Below, piece by piece: positions 34,615 to 44,196 of a stretch of 64,000 bases of DNA. The stretch comes from Leptolyngbya sp. BC1307. Lineage in GTDB: Bacteria; Cyanobacteriota; Cyanobacteriia; Phormidesmidales; Phormidesmidaceae. The notes below the pieces were generated by a model. It worked only from the letters and a program-made list of their open reading frames with translations. It made no database searches and had not been told where the DNA came from. The translations under genes and the position numbers were made by a program. Location of the stretch: positions 62,001 to 126,000 of the forward strand of contig NZ_NRTA01000002.1 of NCBI RefSeq assembly GCF_002286735.1. Reading direction: 5' to 3'. Each line of letters starts with the position of its first letter. Positions within the stretch are counted from its first letter, which is position 1.

Positions 34615-35457
34615 CTATTCCTCCATGAGCATTTGTACCCAATTGGGCGGCTCTGGCATGGTAACGCCTAAGCGCTCTAACACCAGCCACGCGGCCAGAT
34701 GCACAGTAAATAGATAGACTACGCTGGAAAATAAGACTGACAAGATAGCAGCGATCGCCACCCATTCCATACTCGGTTGCCCCAGAGCCCCTAGCGAAAC
34801 CCAGCCCCAGTTAGTGAGCAGCCGCATGCCCCACTCAAGCATCTGAGTAATTTGAGCAATCAGATAGCCCCAAAAATCTTCTCCGGCCAGCAGCGACAGC
34901 AGCCAGATCCGAAAAAACGTGCCCAGCGCCACCAGAATGGCCCCGGTGATAATTGATACACCCCAGCTTGCTCGCCGCCGCCACAAGCAGCCGAGCTGCA
35001 CCCCCAAAAAGCCGTAGGGCATCACAAAGAAAATGCTGCGGGTGGGGCCTAGCAAAATTGTCAGCAGCAGCCCCGATACGGTAGCCGCCATCCAAGCCGA
35101 ACGTAAATTCCACCGCAGATAAACCAGGGCAATCGGCAGCGGGAATAAAATGCGCAGCAGCGGACCGGGCGGGAAATAGGTGTTGATTAGCCACATCAAG
35201 CTAGCGGCACTGGCTAAAAAAGCGGTTTCTACCAGCGGCAGTGGCCCGATAGCCTGATGGTGAGACCCTGATCCGGCAGCGGGCTTTTCTGCAGTGGGCG
35301 GGCGAGAACCCTCATCGGGCGGAACTGGAAACAGCTCAGCCGAATGCCGCTGGGCGCTGCTGCCTGTGAGCGGGTCAGGGGACGGATCGTCTGAGATCCA
35401 CGGCGCATCATCTTCGGGCGGTAGCTCGTCGGCGTTGGTTGAGGGGGGAAGGTTCAT
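34615..35457 (-). CDS. DUF2232 (YybS-like) membrane protein
   Basis: A 280-residue protein. About 70 N-terminal residues are disordered (acidic, Pro/Ser-rich), then about seven hydrophobic segments (FLASAASLMWLINTYF, AATVSGLLLTILLGPT, GVSIITGAILVALGTFF, IAAILSVLFSSVVYLF). The pattern fits DUF2232; the family is sometimes likened to ECF-transporter S-components, which is a suggestion only. Position in a Crp-DUF2232-CobT operon invites a role in cobamide or precursor handling; inference only. Confidence 0.78.
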   Translation of the reverse strand: MNLPPSTNADELPPEDDAPWISDDPSPDPLTGSSAQRHSAELFPVPPDEGSRPPTAEKPAAGSGSHHQAIGPLPLVETAFLASAASLMWLINTYFPPGPLLRILFPLPIALVYLRWNLRSAWMAATVSGLLLTILLGPTRSIFFVMPYGFLGVQLGCLWRRRASWGVSIITGAILVALGTFFRIWLLSLLAGEDFWGYLIAQITQMLEWGMRLLTNWGWVSLGALGQPSMEWVAIAAILSVLFSSVVYLFTVHLAAWLVLERLGVTMPEPPNWVQMLMEE

Positions 35458-35468
35458 AGGTAATGGCG

Positions 35469-36158
35469 CTATACCAATAAGCTTTCGAGGGCTTCGAGGT
35501 CGATGATTCGTAAGATATCGCGATCGCGCTCAATCAACCCCTTTTTCTCTAACTTACTTAAAACCCGGGTCACTGTCTCTCGCGCTAGCCCGCTCAGCCC
35601 GCTCAGCTCCCGGTGAGGCAAATTGGGAATTTCCATGCCCTGCCCGGCCACTTTGCCCTGCCCATCTGCCAAAAACAAAAGCACATCGGCCACCCGCGAC
35701 TGACTGTCCGACTCGCGCAGTCGCAGTCGACGATTGACCTGGCGCAACCGCCGGGCCATCAGCCGAGCTAGATGCAAGCCCGCTAAGGGCTCAGTATTAA
35801 TGAGATCGACAAAGTACTGGGCAGGCATATTGCCGATTATCGTCGGAGCCAGCGTGATCACATCGGTAGAGCGAGGAACCTCTTCGAGCGGAGCCATCTC
35901 CCCAAAGATTTCCCCTTTCCCTAAAATATTCAGGGTCACTTCCTTCCCATCTAGATTATAGGTGCGAATTTTGACCCAGCCCTCAAGAATAAAATAAACC
36001 GAATTCCCCCAATCGTTTTCTAGCAAAATGACCTGATTGGCCGGGTGTTGGCGCGTAACTACATGAGCAGCGGCCTGCTGAGCTGACCCAAGCGGCAGCT
36101 CGGCAAAGAAGGGAGTTATGCAAATCAGTTCGTTTTGGTCGAGCGCGCGCGCATCCAT
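35469..36158 (-). CDS. Crp/Fnr family transcriptional regulator
   Basis: A 229-residue regulator with an N-terminal cyclic-nucleotide-binding-like domain (VYFILEGWVKI, phosphate-cassette-like region GEIFGEMAPLEEVPRSTDV with the RS pair) and a C-terminal winged HTH (ELSGLSGLARETVTRVLSKLEKKGLI). The Glu-plus-Arg-Ser pattern would allow cAMP binding as in SYCRP1-type proteins; NtcA (which binds 2-oxoglutarate) is less likely from the cassette. It is the first gene of a tight operon (gaps 11 and 17 bp) with DUF2232 and CobT. Confidence 0.88.
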   Translation of the reverse strand: MDARALDQNELICITPFFAELPLGSAQQAAAHVVTRQHPANQVILLENDWGNSVYFILEGWVKIRTYNLDGKEVTLNILGKGEIFGEMAPLEEVPRSTDVITLAPTIIGNMPAQYFVDLINTEPLAGLHLARLMARRLRQVNRRLRLRESDSQSRVADVLLFLADGQGKVAGQGMEIPNLPHRELSGLSGLARETVTRVLSKLEKKGLIERDRDILRIIDLEALESLLV

Positions 36159-36721
36159 GGCAGCTGATAAGGCTAAGGCTAGCGTTGTGAGGACTTAAGG
36201 GGGCTATTCTAAACTCAGCTGTATCCCTCTGAAACTTCTACCCGCTGATGGGCCGCTGATGGGCCGCTGATACGATAGACGGCAGGCAAGCCGAACTCTC
36301 TCAAGTAATGTTCCTGACCTCTAGAGGCTTGACTCTAGAAATCGTCTACACATCAATGTTGCTCACAACGAGGTCTCTCAGTAGAATAAGCCGTCAGCGC
36401 TAAAAGAGCTGCTGCTGTAAAGCACGCTAACTTTAGCATCGAAGCTGTCGCGGGTACTAGCTTGCTCTACCTTGACACACAATCCATGGCGTCGCTGTTG
36501 ACACCAACGCATCAGACCAACAAACAAGCAGGCAAGCAAGCAGGGTTGCGATCGCACCTGTTCTGCAGCTTACTGGGGACTACTTGGGTAGTTTTTTAGA
36601 GGCTGCTTCGAGGCCGTTTGGGCAACAACTGTTAAACTCCGTCATAAATTTGCTAGCGTTGGGCTGTGTTTTTTTACGGCGCTAGCTTAAACTTTGTGGA
36701 CTTGCCATTTGTACCCTTTCC
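36159..36721. other. Intergenic region upstream of the giant Hsp70-like gene
   Basis: About 560 bp between divergent genes. It contains a short tandem CTGATGGGCCG repeat near 36243-36270, and a small hairpin ACTAC-TTGG-GTAGT with a T6 tract at 36579-36597, possibly an attenuator or an upstream small-RNA terminator; stem is only 5 bp. I see no gene. Confidence 0.45.
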
Positions 36722-36763
36722 GTGTACTGGCAAAACCATCGCTTATTATCGCAGGCATCCATT

Positions 36764-39700
36764 GTGACTTCTCAGCAGGATCAGATTAAATCACTCATCG
36801 CTGATATAGAGCGGGCTCTGGTTTCAGAAAAGCCGCGAACGCCTTGGATTAGAGCTAGCGAGGTGGAGCCGCAGCGACAGGCGCTAGCCAAAGCGCAGGA
36901 CTACTTAAAGTCGCTCCAGGAAACATTTGAAGCGCCCGGTGGCTGGGGACCAGTTGACCCCAGCACTGGCCAGATCGCCGCTCAAAAGCCGGCTTCTGGT
37001 AGGCTCGGCAGCGAAGATTTTGAAGGTATATTTAGCAATCGGGCCATGCAGACGCAGCTGTCTGGAGAGTCAGCCTCTGGAGAGTCGGTCTCTGGAGAGT
37101 CGGCAGAAAGTGTGCTGCAGGCGCTGCTGACAGAGATGAAGTTTCTCAAGTCCAGTGCGCTGGAGCCACTGCGTCTGGAGATGGACAGTCTGCGGCAGGA
37201 GCGCGATCGCCTCTATCAAGAAGTCAGAGCGCTAGCCGAACAGCGCCAGACCGCCAGCTTAGAAGCGGACCGCCCGACAGTTGACGATCAGCAGCTCAAC
37301 CAGTTTTTACAGGCGCTGATGGAGCGGTTGCAGGCGAACCTTTCGACTCAGGTCACCCATACTCTGAGCCAGCTAGAGACCGACCATGCTGAAGCCGTCG
37401 CCCGGCTATCGGCAGGTACAGAGCCAGTCCCCTCGCCTGTGACTGCCAGCGCCCAGCTAGAAGAGATGCGTCAGTTACAGTCTCGCTCTGATCAGCTGCT
37501 AGTCAATATCGACTCGACGCTGCAGCGAATGTTTGAGACGCTACAGAGAAATATTGATAGCTATCAGATCTCGCTCAATCAGGGCATTGAAAATATGCAG
37601 AGCCTGGGCCAGCAGGGAGAAGTGATCGTGCGATCGCTCGTCGACCATCTTACCCAGCAGCTCGGTCAGAGTACACCCCCCGAACCCGCTTTTTTCCCGC
37701 CTCGGTCAGCGGCCCCATCAGAACTAGCATTTACAGCCTTTGAAACCGATGACTTAGTCGGTGAATCTGCCAGTGAATCTGCCAGTGAACCTACCGGTGA
37801 TCAAGCTGAAACGACAATAGACACTGTGTTTTCGCTCGATGATATTTTGCCCGATCTGCTGAGTGATGAAGAACCCGACCCCGCACCCGCAGAACCAGCA
37901 GACACGTACTCCTCTACTGAAGAGCAGCCAGAAGACTGCATCCGAGAGGACGGCACCATTGATCTCGATCTGCTGAAGCTGGATATCGACCGCAGAGATG
38001 AAGAAGCGGCAGCGCCTACCTCACCAGATTTGGCGACTGATTGGATTACCGACTCCCCGGATGATCGCAGTCAGCCCGATGGCCCGCTTGCAGCGACCGA
38101 CCCGGCAGGCGCTGGCACAGAAGAGCAGGTTATGCCAACAGCCGATACGGACTATCTAGCGGACCTCACTTTTGAAGATCTCACGATTGATCCAACGCTT
38201 GATGATTCACAAGTGAATCCAGATATCGATCCACTCTCAGCCTCCATCTCCCCGTTAGATGAGCAGCCAGACGAAGAGCCGCTAGTAGAGACTCAACCCG
38301 ATCAGATAGATCACTCAGCGCCAGATTCGCTAGCAGACGCCTTTGAGGTTGATGACGACGACACCGATCTGGCCCGTATCCTGCCAGATCTGGGCGCATC
38401 TATGTCTGAATCTGAGAGCGGGTTACCAGAGTCAGATCTAGAGCCGGAAACAGATCCAGCAATAGAATCAGCGCTAGACATCGAATTCGACCGAAATTTA
38501 GATCTAGATCCAGCGACAGACGAGATCGAGCCAGCCAAGGCCACACTGACTGAGCAGCCCGAATCGTCTCTGGTACCAGATATTCCAGACACAGATGATG
38601 ATGATTTCACGGTTGGTCTAGAGCAACCAGATGACCGAGAAGATCCGCTATCTGCCGAGCTAGTCGCCGAACTAGAAGCCGCCAACCAAGCAGCTGAGCA
38701 AACCGCTGTCGAAACCGTTGACGGCGATCTCAATGCGCTGACTTCGGATCTCGAAGAGGCCGTTGTATTTGAAGCAGCGGCCCCACCCCCCGAAACGCTC
38801 TCTCCGGCATCCCTGCCTTTAGAGTCGGCGCTGATTCCTGACTTGCCCGAAGGTGAAGCGGCAGATTTTCCAGAAGCTGATGATCGCCCGCCGGCTGAAG
38901 CCGAGACAGCAGCTGATGAACCGGGCGATGAGTGGGAACCTGATGAGTGGGAAGCCGGGGATGATTCGCAGGCGTCTCTGCCTCAAGTCGTCGCAGTAGA
39001 TGATGGGCCGTCCGCAGTGCCTGCTGTCGCTGCCACTACGGACGAGTCGGTAGGTCTCGATAAGTTTCTGCTACCAATGGATGCCCCGCCTTTGCCCGAG
39101 CCGCCTTTAGCTACAGAAGCTACAGACGGAACCTCAGCCGATCAATCAGTCATTGATCCGTTTGTGGGGGCTGATTTGTCACCGGATCAGCCAGTCGATG
39201 AGGAAGATGACGATCCGACCGATGGTCAACCGGCTGACTGGTTCTTAGGAATTGACATTGGCACAACCGGCCTGTCAGCAGTGCTGATGAATCAGCGGGG
39301 AGATCAGGTCTATCCCTTGTGCTGGAACATGCTAGGCGACGACCAGTCTGACCGATTTCGCCTACCTGCTGTTGCCCAGATTGATGACCAGACTAGCTTG
39401 CCATTGGGAACCGTCGGGCCAGCTGCGCTTCAGAAATCCACCCCGCTGCTGCGCAACATTAAGCCTTTAGTCAAAATTGGCATTCCCCATGGAATAGCCG
39501 GTGAGCCGCTGGTTCAGTGGTCTGATCAGGTGGCCCTACCGCTGATGTCGGTTTCAAACGGTCTGGCTGATTTACTCAAAACCCTCAGCCCCGATCATCT
39601 TAGCTGCCGCGCGGTAGGGCTAAGAGATAGCGCCTTGCGCCGCGCACTGAGGGATCTGCGGGGGGTGATTGTGGGCTACCCCAATAACTGGCCGGACACC

Positions 39701-40996
39701 TACAGCTTCAATATCCGGGAGGCGGTTTTGGCGGCGGGCTTAGTTGAGCAAGCTGAGCAGATATTTTTTGTGGAAGAGGCGATCGCTGTGCTGCTCTCTG
39801 CCCTACCCGACCCTGAGGAGGCAGATGATCTGCCAGAAGATCAGCAGCCCGGTCTCTACAACTGCAACTGGGCCGGTGGCACGGTGGTAATCAGCGCGGG
39901 TGCTACACTCACCGAGGCGGCCATGGTCAATTTGCCCGCCGACCTCGCTCAACTTAGCTACAAAGATTTTGCGCTGCGCAGCTTTACCTACGCAGGCGAT
40001 GGTCTCGATCAGGATATTGTCTGTCAGCTACTGCATGTGCCAGTGCAAGCTCACATGAAACCTCAGCCGGCAGACCCGGAGGATACAGCGGCAGATACCT
40101 GGCAGGCATTGGGTCTACACCGGCTCGAACTGCCTCAGCCAGGAGAAGCCGACCGGATTAAGCGCCATCGCCTGCAGCAGCGTTTGAATGATTCGCCCTT
40201 GGGCAGGCAGGCATTGGCCGCTGCTCGCCGGATCAAGCTCGCTTTACAGGAAGAAAATCAGTTTGAGCTTGCCCTGGCCGACCAGAGCTGGGTAATCAAG
40301 CGCAAAGACTTAGAGACCAAGGTATTTTTACCCTATGTCCAGCGGATCAACCGGCAGATTAACGGGCTGCTCAGCCAGAAATCGCTCTCGACGCAGGCTG
40401 TGAAGCAGGTGATCTGCACGGGTGGCTCGGCTTCTTTGAGTGCGATCGCTCGCTGGCTGCGGCAAAAGTTTCCCAATGCCACGATCATTCAAGATACCTA
40501 CAGCGGCGAATACTCTAATAGCTGTAGCCGGGTAGCTTACGGTCTGGCTAATCTCTGTCACTACCCGCAGGTGCTCGATACCCATCGCCACCAGTACAGC
40601 GACTATTTTCTGCTGCTAGAGCTGCTGCGCATTTTGCCCGAACAGCCGCTGCCTGCGGGAGGCATTATGCATTTGCTAGAGCAGCGGGGCATTAACACTC
40701 AGGTCTGCCAGTCTCATATCTTGGCGCTGATTGAAGGCCATCTGCCGCCAGGGTTGGTGCCGATTGAAGGCGATCGCCCCTTAATTAGCGCGCAGTCTTC
40801 AGAGATTGATACTTACCGGATGCTGGCAGAGCTGCCTTTGTTTAAAAAGCAAGGGGGCCAGATCTATATCGCCGACCCGCAGCAGGGCGATCGCCTACGC
40901 ACCCATTTAGAAGCCGTCTTAATCAACAAGGCGCAAGCACTGCAAGAGCCTCTGACAGCTCAGCTCGCGCCTGAAACGGTGTTGTCAGCAGATTGA
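36764..40996 (+). CDS. Giant Hsp70-like ATPase with acidic disordered linker
   Basis: A protein of about 1,410 residues. N-terminus (~1-310) is helical with coiled coils (LRLEMDSLRQERDRLYQEVRALAEQ). Residues ~330-830 are low-complexity, very rich in Asp, Glu, Pro and Ser. From ~830 to the end is an Hsp70/actin-fold ATPase: phosphate-1 loop WFLGIDIGTTGLSAVLM near residue 830, VIVGYPNNWPDTYSFNIREA, FFVEEAIAVLLSA, phosphate-2-like GGTVVISAGATL, and the adenosine motif ICTGGSASLSAIARWL near 1,215. No substrate-binding domain of DnaK type. In-frame tandem repeats occur in the linker (37061-37105, 37761-37796). GTG 36764 is preferred; 36722 is an alternative start. Function unknown. Confidence 0.78.
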   Translation: MTSQQDQIKSLIADIERALVSEKPRTPWIRASEVEPQRQALAKAQDYLKSLQETFEAPGGWGPVDPSTGQIAAQKPASGRLGSEDFEGIFSNRAMQTQLSGESASGESVSGESAESVLQALLTEMKFLKSSALEPLRLEMDSLRQERDRLYQEVRALAEQRQTASLEADRPTVDDQQLNQFLQALMERLQANLSTQVTHTLSQLETDHAEAVARLSAGTEPVPSPVTASAQLEEMRQLQSRSDQLLVNIDSTLQRMFETLQRNIDSYQISLNQGIENMQSLGQQGEVIVRSLVDHLTQQLGQSTPPEPAFFPPRSAAPSELAFTAFETDDLVGESASESASEPTGDQAETTIDTVFSLDDILPDLLSDEEPDPAPAEPADTYSSTEEQPEDCIREDGTIDLDLLKLDIDRRDEEAAAPTSPDLATDWITDSPDDRSQPDGPLAATDPAGAGTEEQVMPTADTDYLADLTFEDLTIDPTLDDSQVNPDIDPLSASISPLDEQPDEEPLVETQPDQIDHSAPDSLADAFEVDDDDTDLARILPDLGASMSESESGLPESDLEPETDPAIESALDIEFDRNLDLDPATDEIEPAKATLTEQPESSLVPDIPDTDDDDFTVGLEQPDDREDPLSAELVAELEAANQAAEQTAVETVDGDLNALTSDLEEAVVFEAAAPPPETLSPASLPLESALIPDLPEGEAADFPEADDRPPAEAETAADEPGDEWEPDEWEAGDDSQASLPQVVAVDDGPSAVPAVAATTDESVGLDKFLLPMDAPPLPEPPLATEATDGTSADQSVIDPFVGADLSPDQPVDEEDDDPTDGQPADWFLGIDIGTTGLSAVLMNQRGDQVYPLCWNMLGDDQSDRFRLPAVAQIDDQTSLPLGTVGPAALQKSTPLLRNIKPLVKIGIPHGIAGEPLVQWSDQVALPLMSVSNGLADLLKTLSPDHLSCRAVGLRDSALRRALRDLRGVIVGYPNNWPDTYSFNIREAVLAAGLVEQAEQIFFVEEAIAVLLSALPDPEEADDLPEDQQPGLYNCNWAGGTVVISAGATLTEAAMVNLPADLAQLSYKDFALRSFTYAGDGLDQDIVCQLLHVPVQAHMKPQPADPEDTAADTWQALGLHRLELPQPGEADRIKRHRLQQRLNDSPLGRQALAAARRIKLALQEENQFELALADQSWVIKRKDLETKVFLPYVQRINRQINGLLSQKSLSTQAVKQVICTGGSASLSAIARWLRQKFPNATIIQDTYSGEYSNSCSRVAYGLANLCHYPQVLDTHRHQYSDYFLLLELLRILPEQPLPAGGIMHLLEQRGINTQVCQSHILALIEGHLPPGLVPIEGDRPLISAQSSEIDTYRMLAELPLFKKQGGQIYIADPQQGDRLRTHLEAVLINKAQALQEPLTAQLAPETVLSAD
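37061..37105 (+). repeat. In-frame 15-bp tandem repeat (SGESA/V) in Hsp70-like gene
   Basis: Three units of TCTGGAGAGTCGG.. run head to tail and encode SGESASGESVSGESA. Confidence 0.85.
37761..37796 (+). repeat. In-frame 12-bp tandem repeat (ESAS) in Hsp70-like gene
   Basis: Three units GTGAATCTGCCA (the last degenerate) encode repeated Glu-Ser-Ala-Ser-like tetrapeptides in the acidic linker. Confidence 0.8.
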
Positions 40997-41003
40997 CGTT
41001 CTC

Positions 41004-42509
41004 CTAGGCGACAGCGTCAGAGTCGGGGCCAAAGTAGGTTGGCGTAAAGCTGCCGTGCAGACCATAGGGCACATGGTGCTTGAGCTTGAGCGTTGCCACT
41101 GGGCCAGCGGTAATCTCTTTAGCGTCAAAGATTGCCAGTTCGGTGCGGTGAAACTCAGCGTTGTAAAGCCATAGCAGCAGCCAGCCGTCGTCTTCTTCGG
41201 TGCCGGCTGGGTGGGGCACAAACAGAGGCTCGCCGCCAAATCCGTGCGGCGAGGCGCTCCAGAGCTGCTCTTCACCGGTTTCCAGATCGCGCTTGAGCAA
41301 TGCCTGCAAAGGAGCATTGCCGGTGCTGCTATGGGCCGCGCCTAAGTATAGATAGCGATAGGGGCGACCTACCTTTTGCGGATGCAGGGCTGGAAACTCG
41401 CAGATGCGCTCAACCAACACCTCCACATCGACTTGTGCCGTCGATAAGTCCACCGTAAATCGCCACAGCTTGCTGGTAGGCACATGGTCAAAGTCTACTT
41501 CGCTGTAGTCACTGGCCCCTTCTAGGGTGGGAAACTTCTCGTAGCAGATCGAGTCTAAAATCAGCTTGCCGTCTTGCTCGTAGGCGTTGGCATGGTGAAA
41601 GACAAAGCAGGAGTCGGTTTCAAAAAAGCGGACTTCGCCCTGAGCGTCAGACGCATCACTGCGAGGAATCACAACAATCTTTGTAGGCTGCTTCGGGTTG
41701 AACTGAATGCACTCGGCGGCTCCCTTCCAGCCGATCACAAAGGGCAGCGGGTTAAAGCTCACCGGATTTTGCACAAAAATGCAGTAATTAGGCGTGATCG
41801 CAAAGTCGTGCAGGAAAGCAAAGCCAGGTAGGGTATGGCGAGACTGATCCGCTAGCTGACCGTCTGCGCTAAATTCGTACAGGCTAATCGTGCTAGAAAG
41901 ACCGGGCTTAACGGCAAAATTTACCAGCCGGGCTGCCCCTTCGCGATCAGGGTCAATTTTTGGGTGGGCGGCAAAGGCGTCGCCTTTTTTAAGCAGGCCG
42001 TCGAGATAGTCTAGGCCAAACGTTTCTAATGTCTGCGGGTCGAGGCGGTGAGGCTCTGCAGCTTCCCACAGGGCCAGCAGTTTGCCGCCCCAGTAAATGA
42101 TGTGGGTATTGGCAATATTTTTGAGCTGAGTGTCAAAGGCATTGGCTAGCCAGCCGCCTGGCTTTTGGGTGCCAAAAACGCCTCGATATTCGGGTTTGCC
42201 GCTCTTTTGCTCGGCGACGTAGCCCGCAGTGCGCACAAAGCGATTGCGGTAGAAGGCTTTGCCGTTGGCGATCGCCATTGAGCTAATCATGCCATCGCCA
42301 TCAAACGGGTGGTGCAGGGGGTAGCCGTTAATATCGGTCAGCCCTGGCCCATTGCGAAAGACGGTTCCAGAGAGTTCCAGCGGAATTTCGCCCTCAATAT
42401 CGTCTACCCAGTAGGCAAACTCTTCGGGCTGCGACAGGTAGCCGCTTTTCCAGTCTTCTCTAGCGTAGGCAGTCGATGAGTCACGAGAGGATGATTGCAG
42501 CGTTTGCAT
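41004..42509 (-). CDS. Carotenoid oxygenase (apocarotenoid-cleaving, RPE65/CCD family)
   Basis: A 501-residue CCD enzyme. Non-haem iron His ligands are visible in the expected spots: FAAHPKIDP, FLHDFAITPNY, FVFHHANAYEQDG and HGSFTP near the C-terminus. FRNGPGLTDINGYPLHHPFDGDGMI is the conserved N-terminal propeller-entry block. Size fits the cyanobacterial apocarotenoid 15,15'-oxygenase (Diox1) type, which makes retinal from apocarotenals; the substrate is not proved. No signal peptide. It precedes the BT1-type carrier on the same strand (63 bp gap). Confidence 0.92.
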   Translation of the reverse strand: MQTLQSSSRDSSTAYAREDWKSGYLSQPEEFAYWVDDIEGEIPLELSGTVFRNGPGLTDINGYPLHHPFDGDGMISSMAIANGKAFYRNRFVRTAGYVAEQKSGKPEYRGVFGTQKPGGWLANAFDTQLKNIANTHIIYWGGKLLALWEAAEPHRLDPQTLETFGLDYLDGLLKKGDAFAAHPKIDPDREGAARLVNFAVKPGLSSTISLYEFSADGQLADQSRHTLPGFAFLHDFAITPNYCIFVQNPVSFNPLPFVIGWKGAAECIQFNPKQPTKIVVIPRSDASDAQGEVRFFETDSCFVFHHANAYEQDGKLILDSICYEKFPTLEGASDYSEVDFDHVPTSKLWRFTVDLSTAQVDVEVLVERICEFPALHPQKVGRPYRYLYLGAAHSSTGNAPLQALLKRDLETGEEQLWSASPHGFGGEPLFVPHPAGTEEDDGWLLLWLYNAEFHRTELAIFDAKEITAGPVATLKLKHHVPYGLHGSFTPTYFGPDSDAVA

Positions 42510-42572
42510 AAGAGGATAGAGGAGGTGGGTTAGAGGAGGTGGATTTATATCAAAATTTGTGAGGCTTTCGGC

Positions 42573-44030
42573 TTAGACTGTGGCATCTAGCGCCGCTGCC
42601 TCTTCGGTGATTTCAGGGGTAGATAGGGCGATCGCCGGTTCTCCTTTAAGCGCCGAACCCACCGGATTTTGAGCAGAAACGGCTGTCTCCGGCGGATCCC
42701 CTGTTACAGTGCCGACAGCAGAGGCTTCCGGTAAAAGGCTCAGCAGTGGCAGCGGCAGTAAGGTAGTGAGGTTGGTCAGCAGCACCAGTAACCACAAATT
42801 GCCAAACTCAGTTTCGGTAACGTGTAGCCAGTGAGTTAGCAGCGCGCCTAGCTCATGAGAAAGCAGACCCGCCAGATTAACCACTGACATCAATAGGGCA
42901 AACAGAGTCGCTTCGACACCCGGCGGACAGAGCCGCGCCGACAGCACTAGCACCGGCATAAAGGCAATTTGACCGGCGACCGTCAGCACCAAACTATCGC
43001 CCAGGCTAAACCACCGATCGTCAATGCCTAGGGCTCGGTTGGCGTGAGTGACCAGCAGCAGCATTGTCATTCCGAGCAGAGCCGACAGCACGGTAGACCA
43101 GCCAAAAATCTTGCGAAAAGAAACTTCCTTCAGAAAGCGCTGAAAAATCCAAATGCCCATCAGAGAAGCAAAGCTAGTCACCAGTCGTACCCGTCCCAAA
43201 AACTCAGGTTCGAACCCCAGCTCATTGGTCGAGAAAAAGAAAAAGGCCGAATCGGCAGTTGGGGTCGCCTGCCACAAAAACAAAAACAAAGCAGGCATCC
43301 AGATTGCCCTTTGAGAAACCGCTCCTTTGAGCAGCTTCACCTGATTAATAACGACTTTCAGGTTCGATTGCTCAGCTACTGGGTCTTCAGAAATCAGCCA
43401 GGCAACAGCCGATACCACCAGCGGGAAGGTCGCCGTAATCCCAAAGACCGTCTGGGTACTGGTGTGCTCTAGCAGCAGACCGCCCAGGTAGGCCGTAATT
43501 AAGCCGCCAACTGCCGAAGCGCCCCAGGCCAGGGACTGTAGCGTACCCACATCACCCTGTTCTTCTTCGCGAGCGCGCTCTACCACCAGCGAATCGACAA
43601 TCACATCTGAAATTGCTACCGATAGTGACGACAGCAAAATCGCAGCAGTCGCGGCTATTGCGGTGTGAACGACCGTTGCCATTGAAAGCCAGGCGATCGC
43701 CCCCAACCCACCCGAAATAACCAGGTAGGGCCGCCGCCGGTAGCGAAAAATCGGCAACCCGTCTGACAAAAAGCCAAACACTGGCTTGATAGTCCATGGC
43801 AGCGCCGCCACTCCCATCAGCGCTGACACTTCCGCCGGCGAAAGCGCGATGTCATCTTTCAAGAAAAAGCTCACAGCCAGCCGGGCCAACCCTAAAACGC
43901 CCTGAACAAAATACACCAGTAAAATGGCACTCAGCTCTAGCGTGAGCGGCTGACCCAGCAAGATGCGCCGTTCTATAAAGCCTTTTGCCTTTTGGCCGAT
44001 AGAATGGTCAGAAGGGGAGGACGCTGTCAT
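42573..44030 (-). CDS. Folate-biopterin transporter (BT1/FBT) family, MFS
   Basis: A 485-residue membrane protein with about 12 hydrophobic segments. LPWTIKPVFGFLSDGLPIFRYRRRPYL is the BT1/FBT signature loop; YFVQGVLGLARLAVSFFLKDD at the start and SDVIVDSLVVERAR are also typical. Cyanobacterial and plastid members (slr0642-type) transport folate or pterins. Start ATG 44030 is preferred; 44057 would add nine residues. It lies upstream of the carotenoid oxygenase gene on the same strand, with a short gap, so co-transcription is plausible. Confidence 0.9.
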   Translation of the reverse strand: MTASSPSDHSIGQKAKGFIERRILLGQPLTLELSAILLVYFVQGVLGLARLAVSFFLKDDIALSPAEVSALMGVAALPWTIKPVFGFLSDGLPIFRYRRRPYLVISGGLGAIAWLSMATVVHTAIAATAAILLSSLSVAISDVIVDSLVVERAREEEQGDVGTLQSLAWGASAVGGLITAYLGGLLLEHTSTQTVFGITATFPLVVSAVAWLISEDPVAEQSNLKVVINQVKLLKGAVSQRAIWMPALFLFLWQATPTADSAFFFFSTNELGFEPEFLGRVRLVTSFASLMGIWIFQRFLKEVSFRKIFGWSTVLSALLGMTMLLLVTHANRALGIDDRWFSLGDSLVLTVAGQIAFMPVLVLSARLCPPGVEATLFALLMSVVNLAGLLSHELGALLTHWLHVTETEFGNLWLLVLLTNLTTLLPLPLLSLLPEASAVGTVTGDPPETAVSAQNPVGSALKGEPAIALSTPEITEEAAALDATV

Positions 44031-44196
44031 ATCAACCAGTATCAATTCACAACCCATGATAACCGGCTTCTCTCAGTTGTTAAGAAAAGTATCACCACCG
44101 ACAGATCGCCAACTCTCTACAGATAGGGAATTAAGAGATAAGAAATCAGGAATTTGAGACTATGCTGACTAAAAGTGTGACTTCAAACGTAAACCC

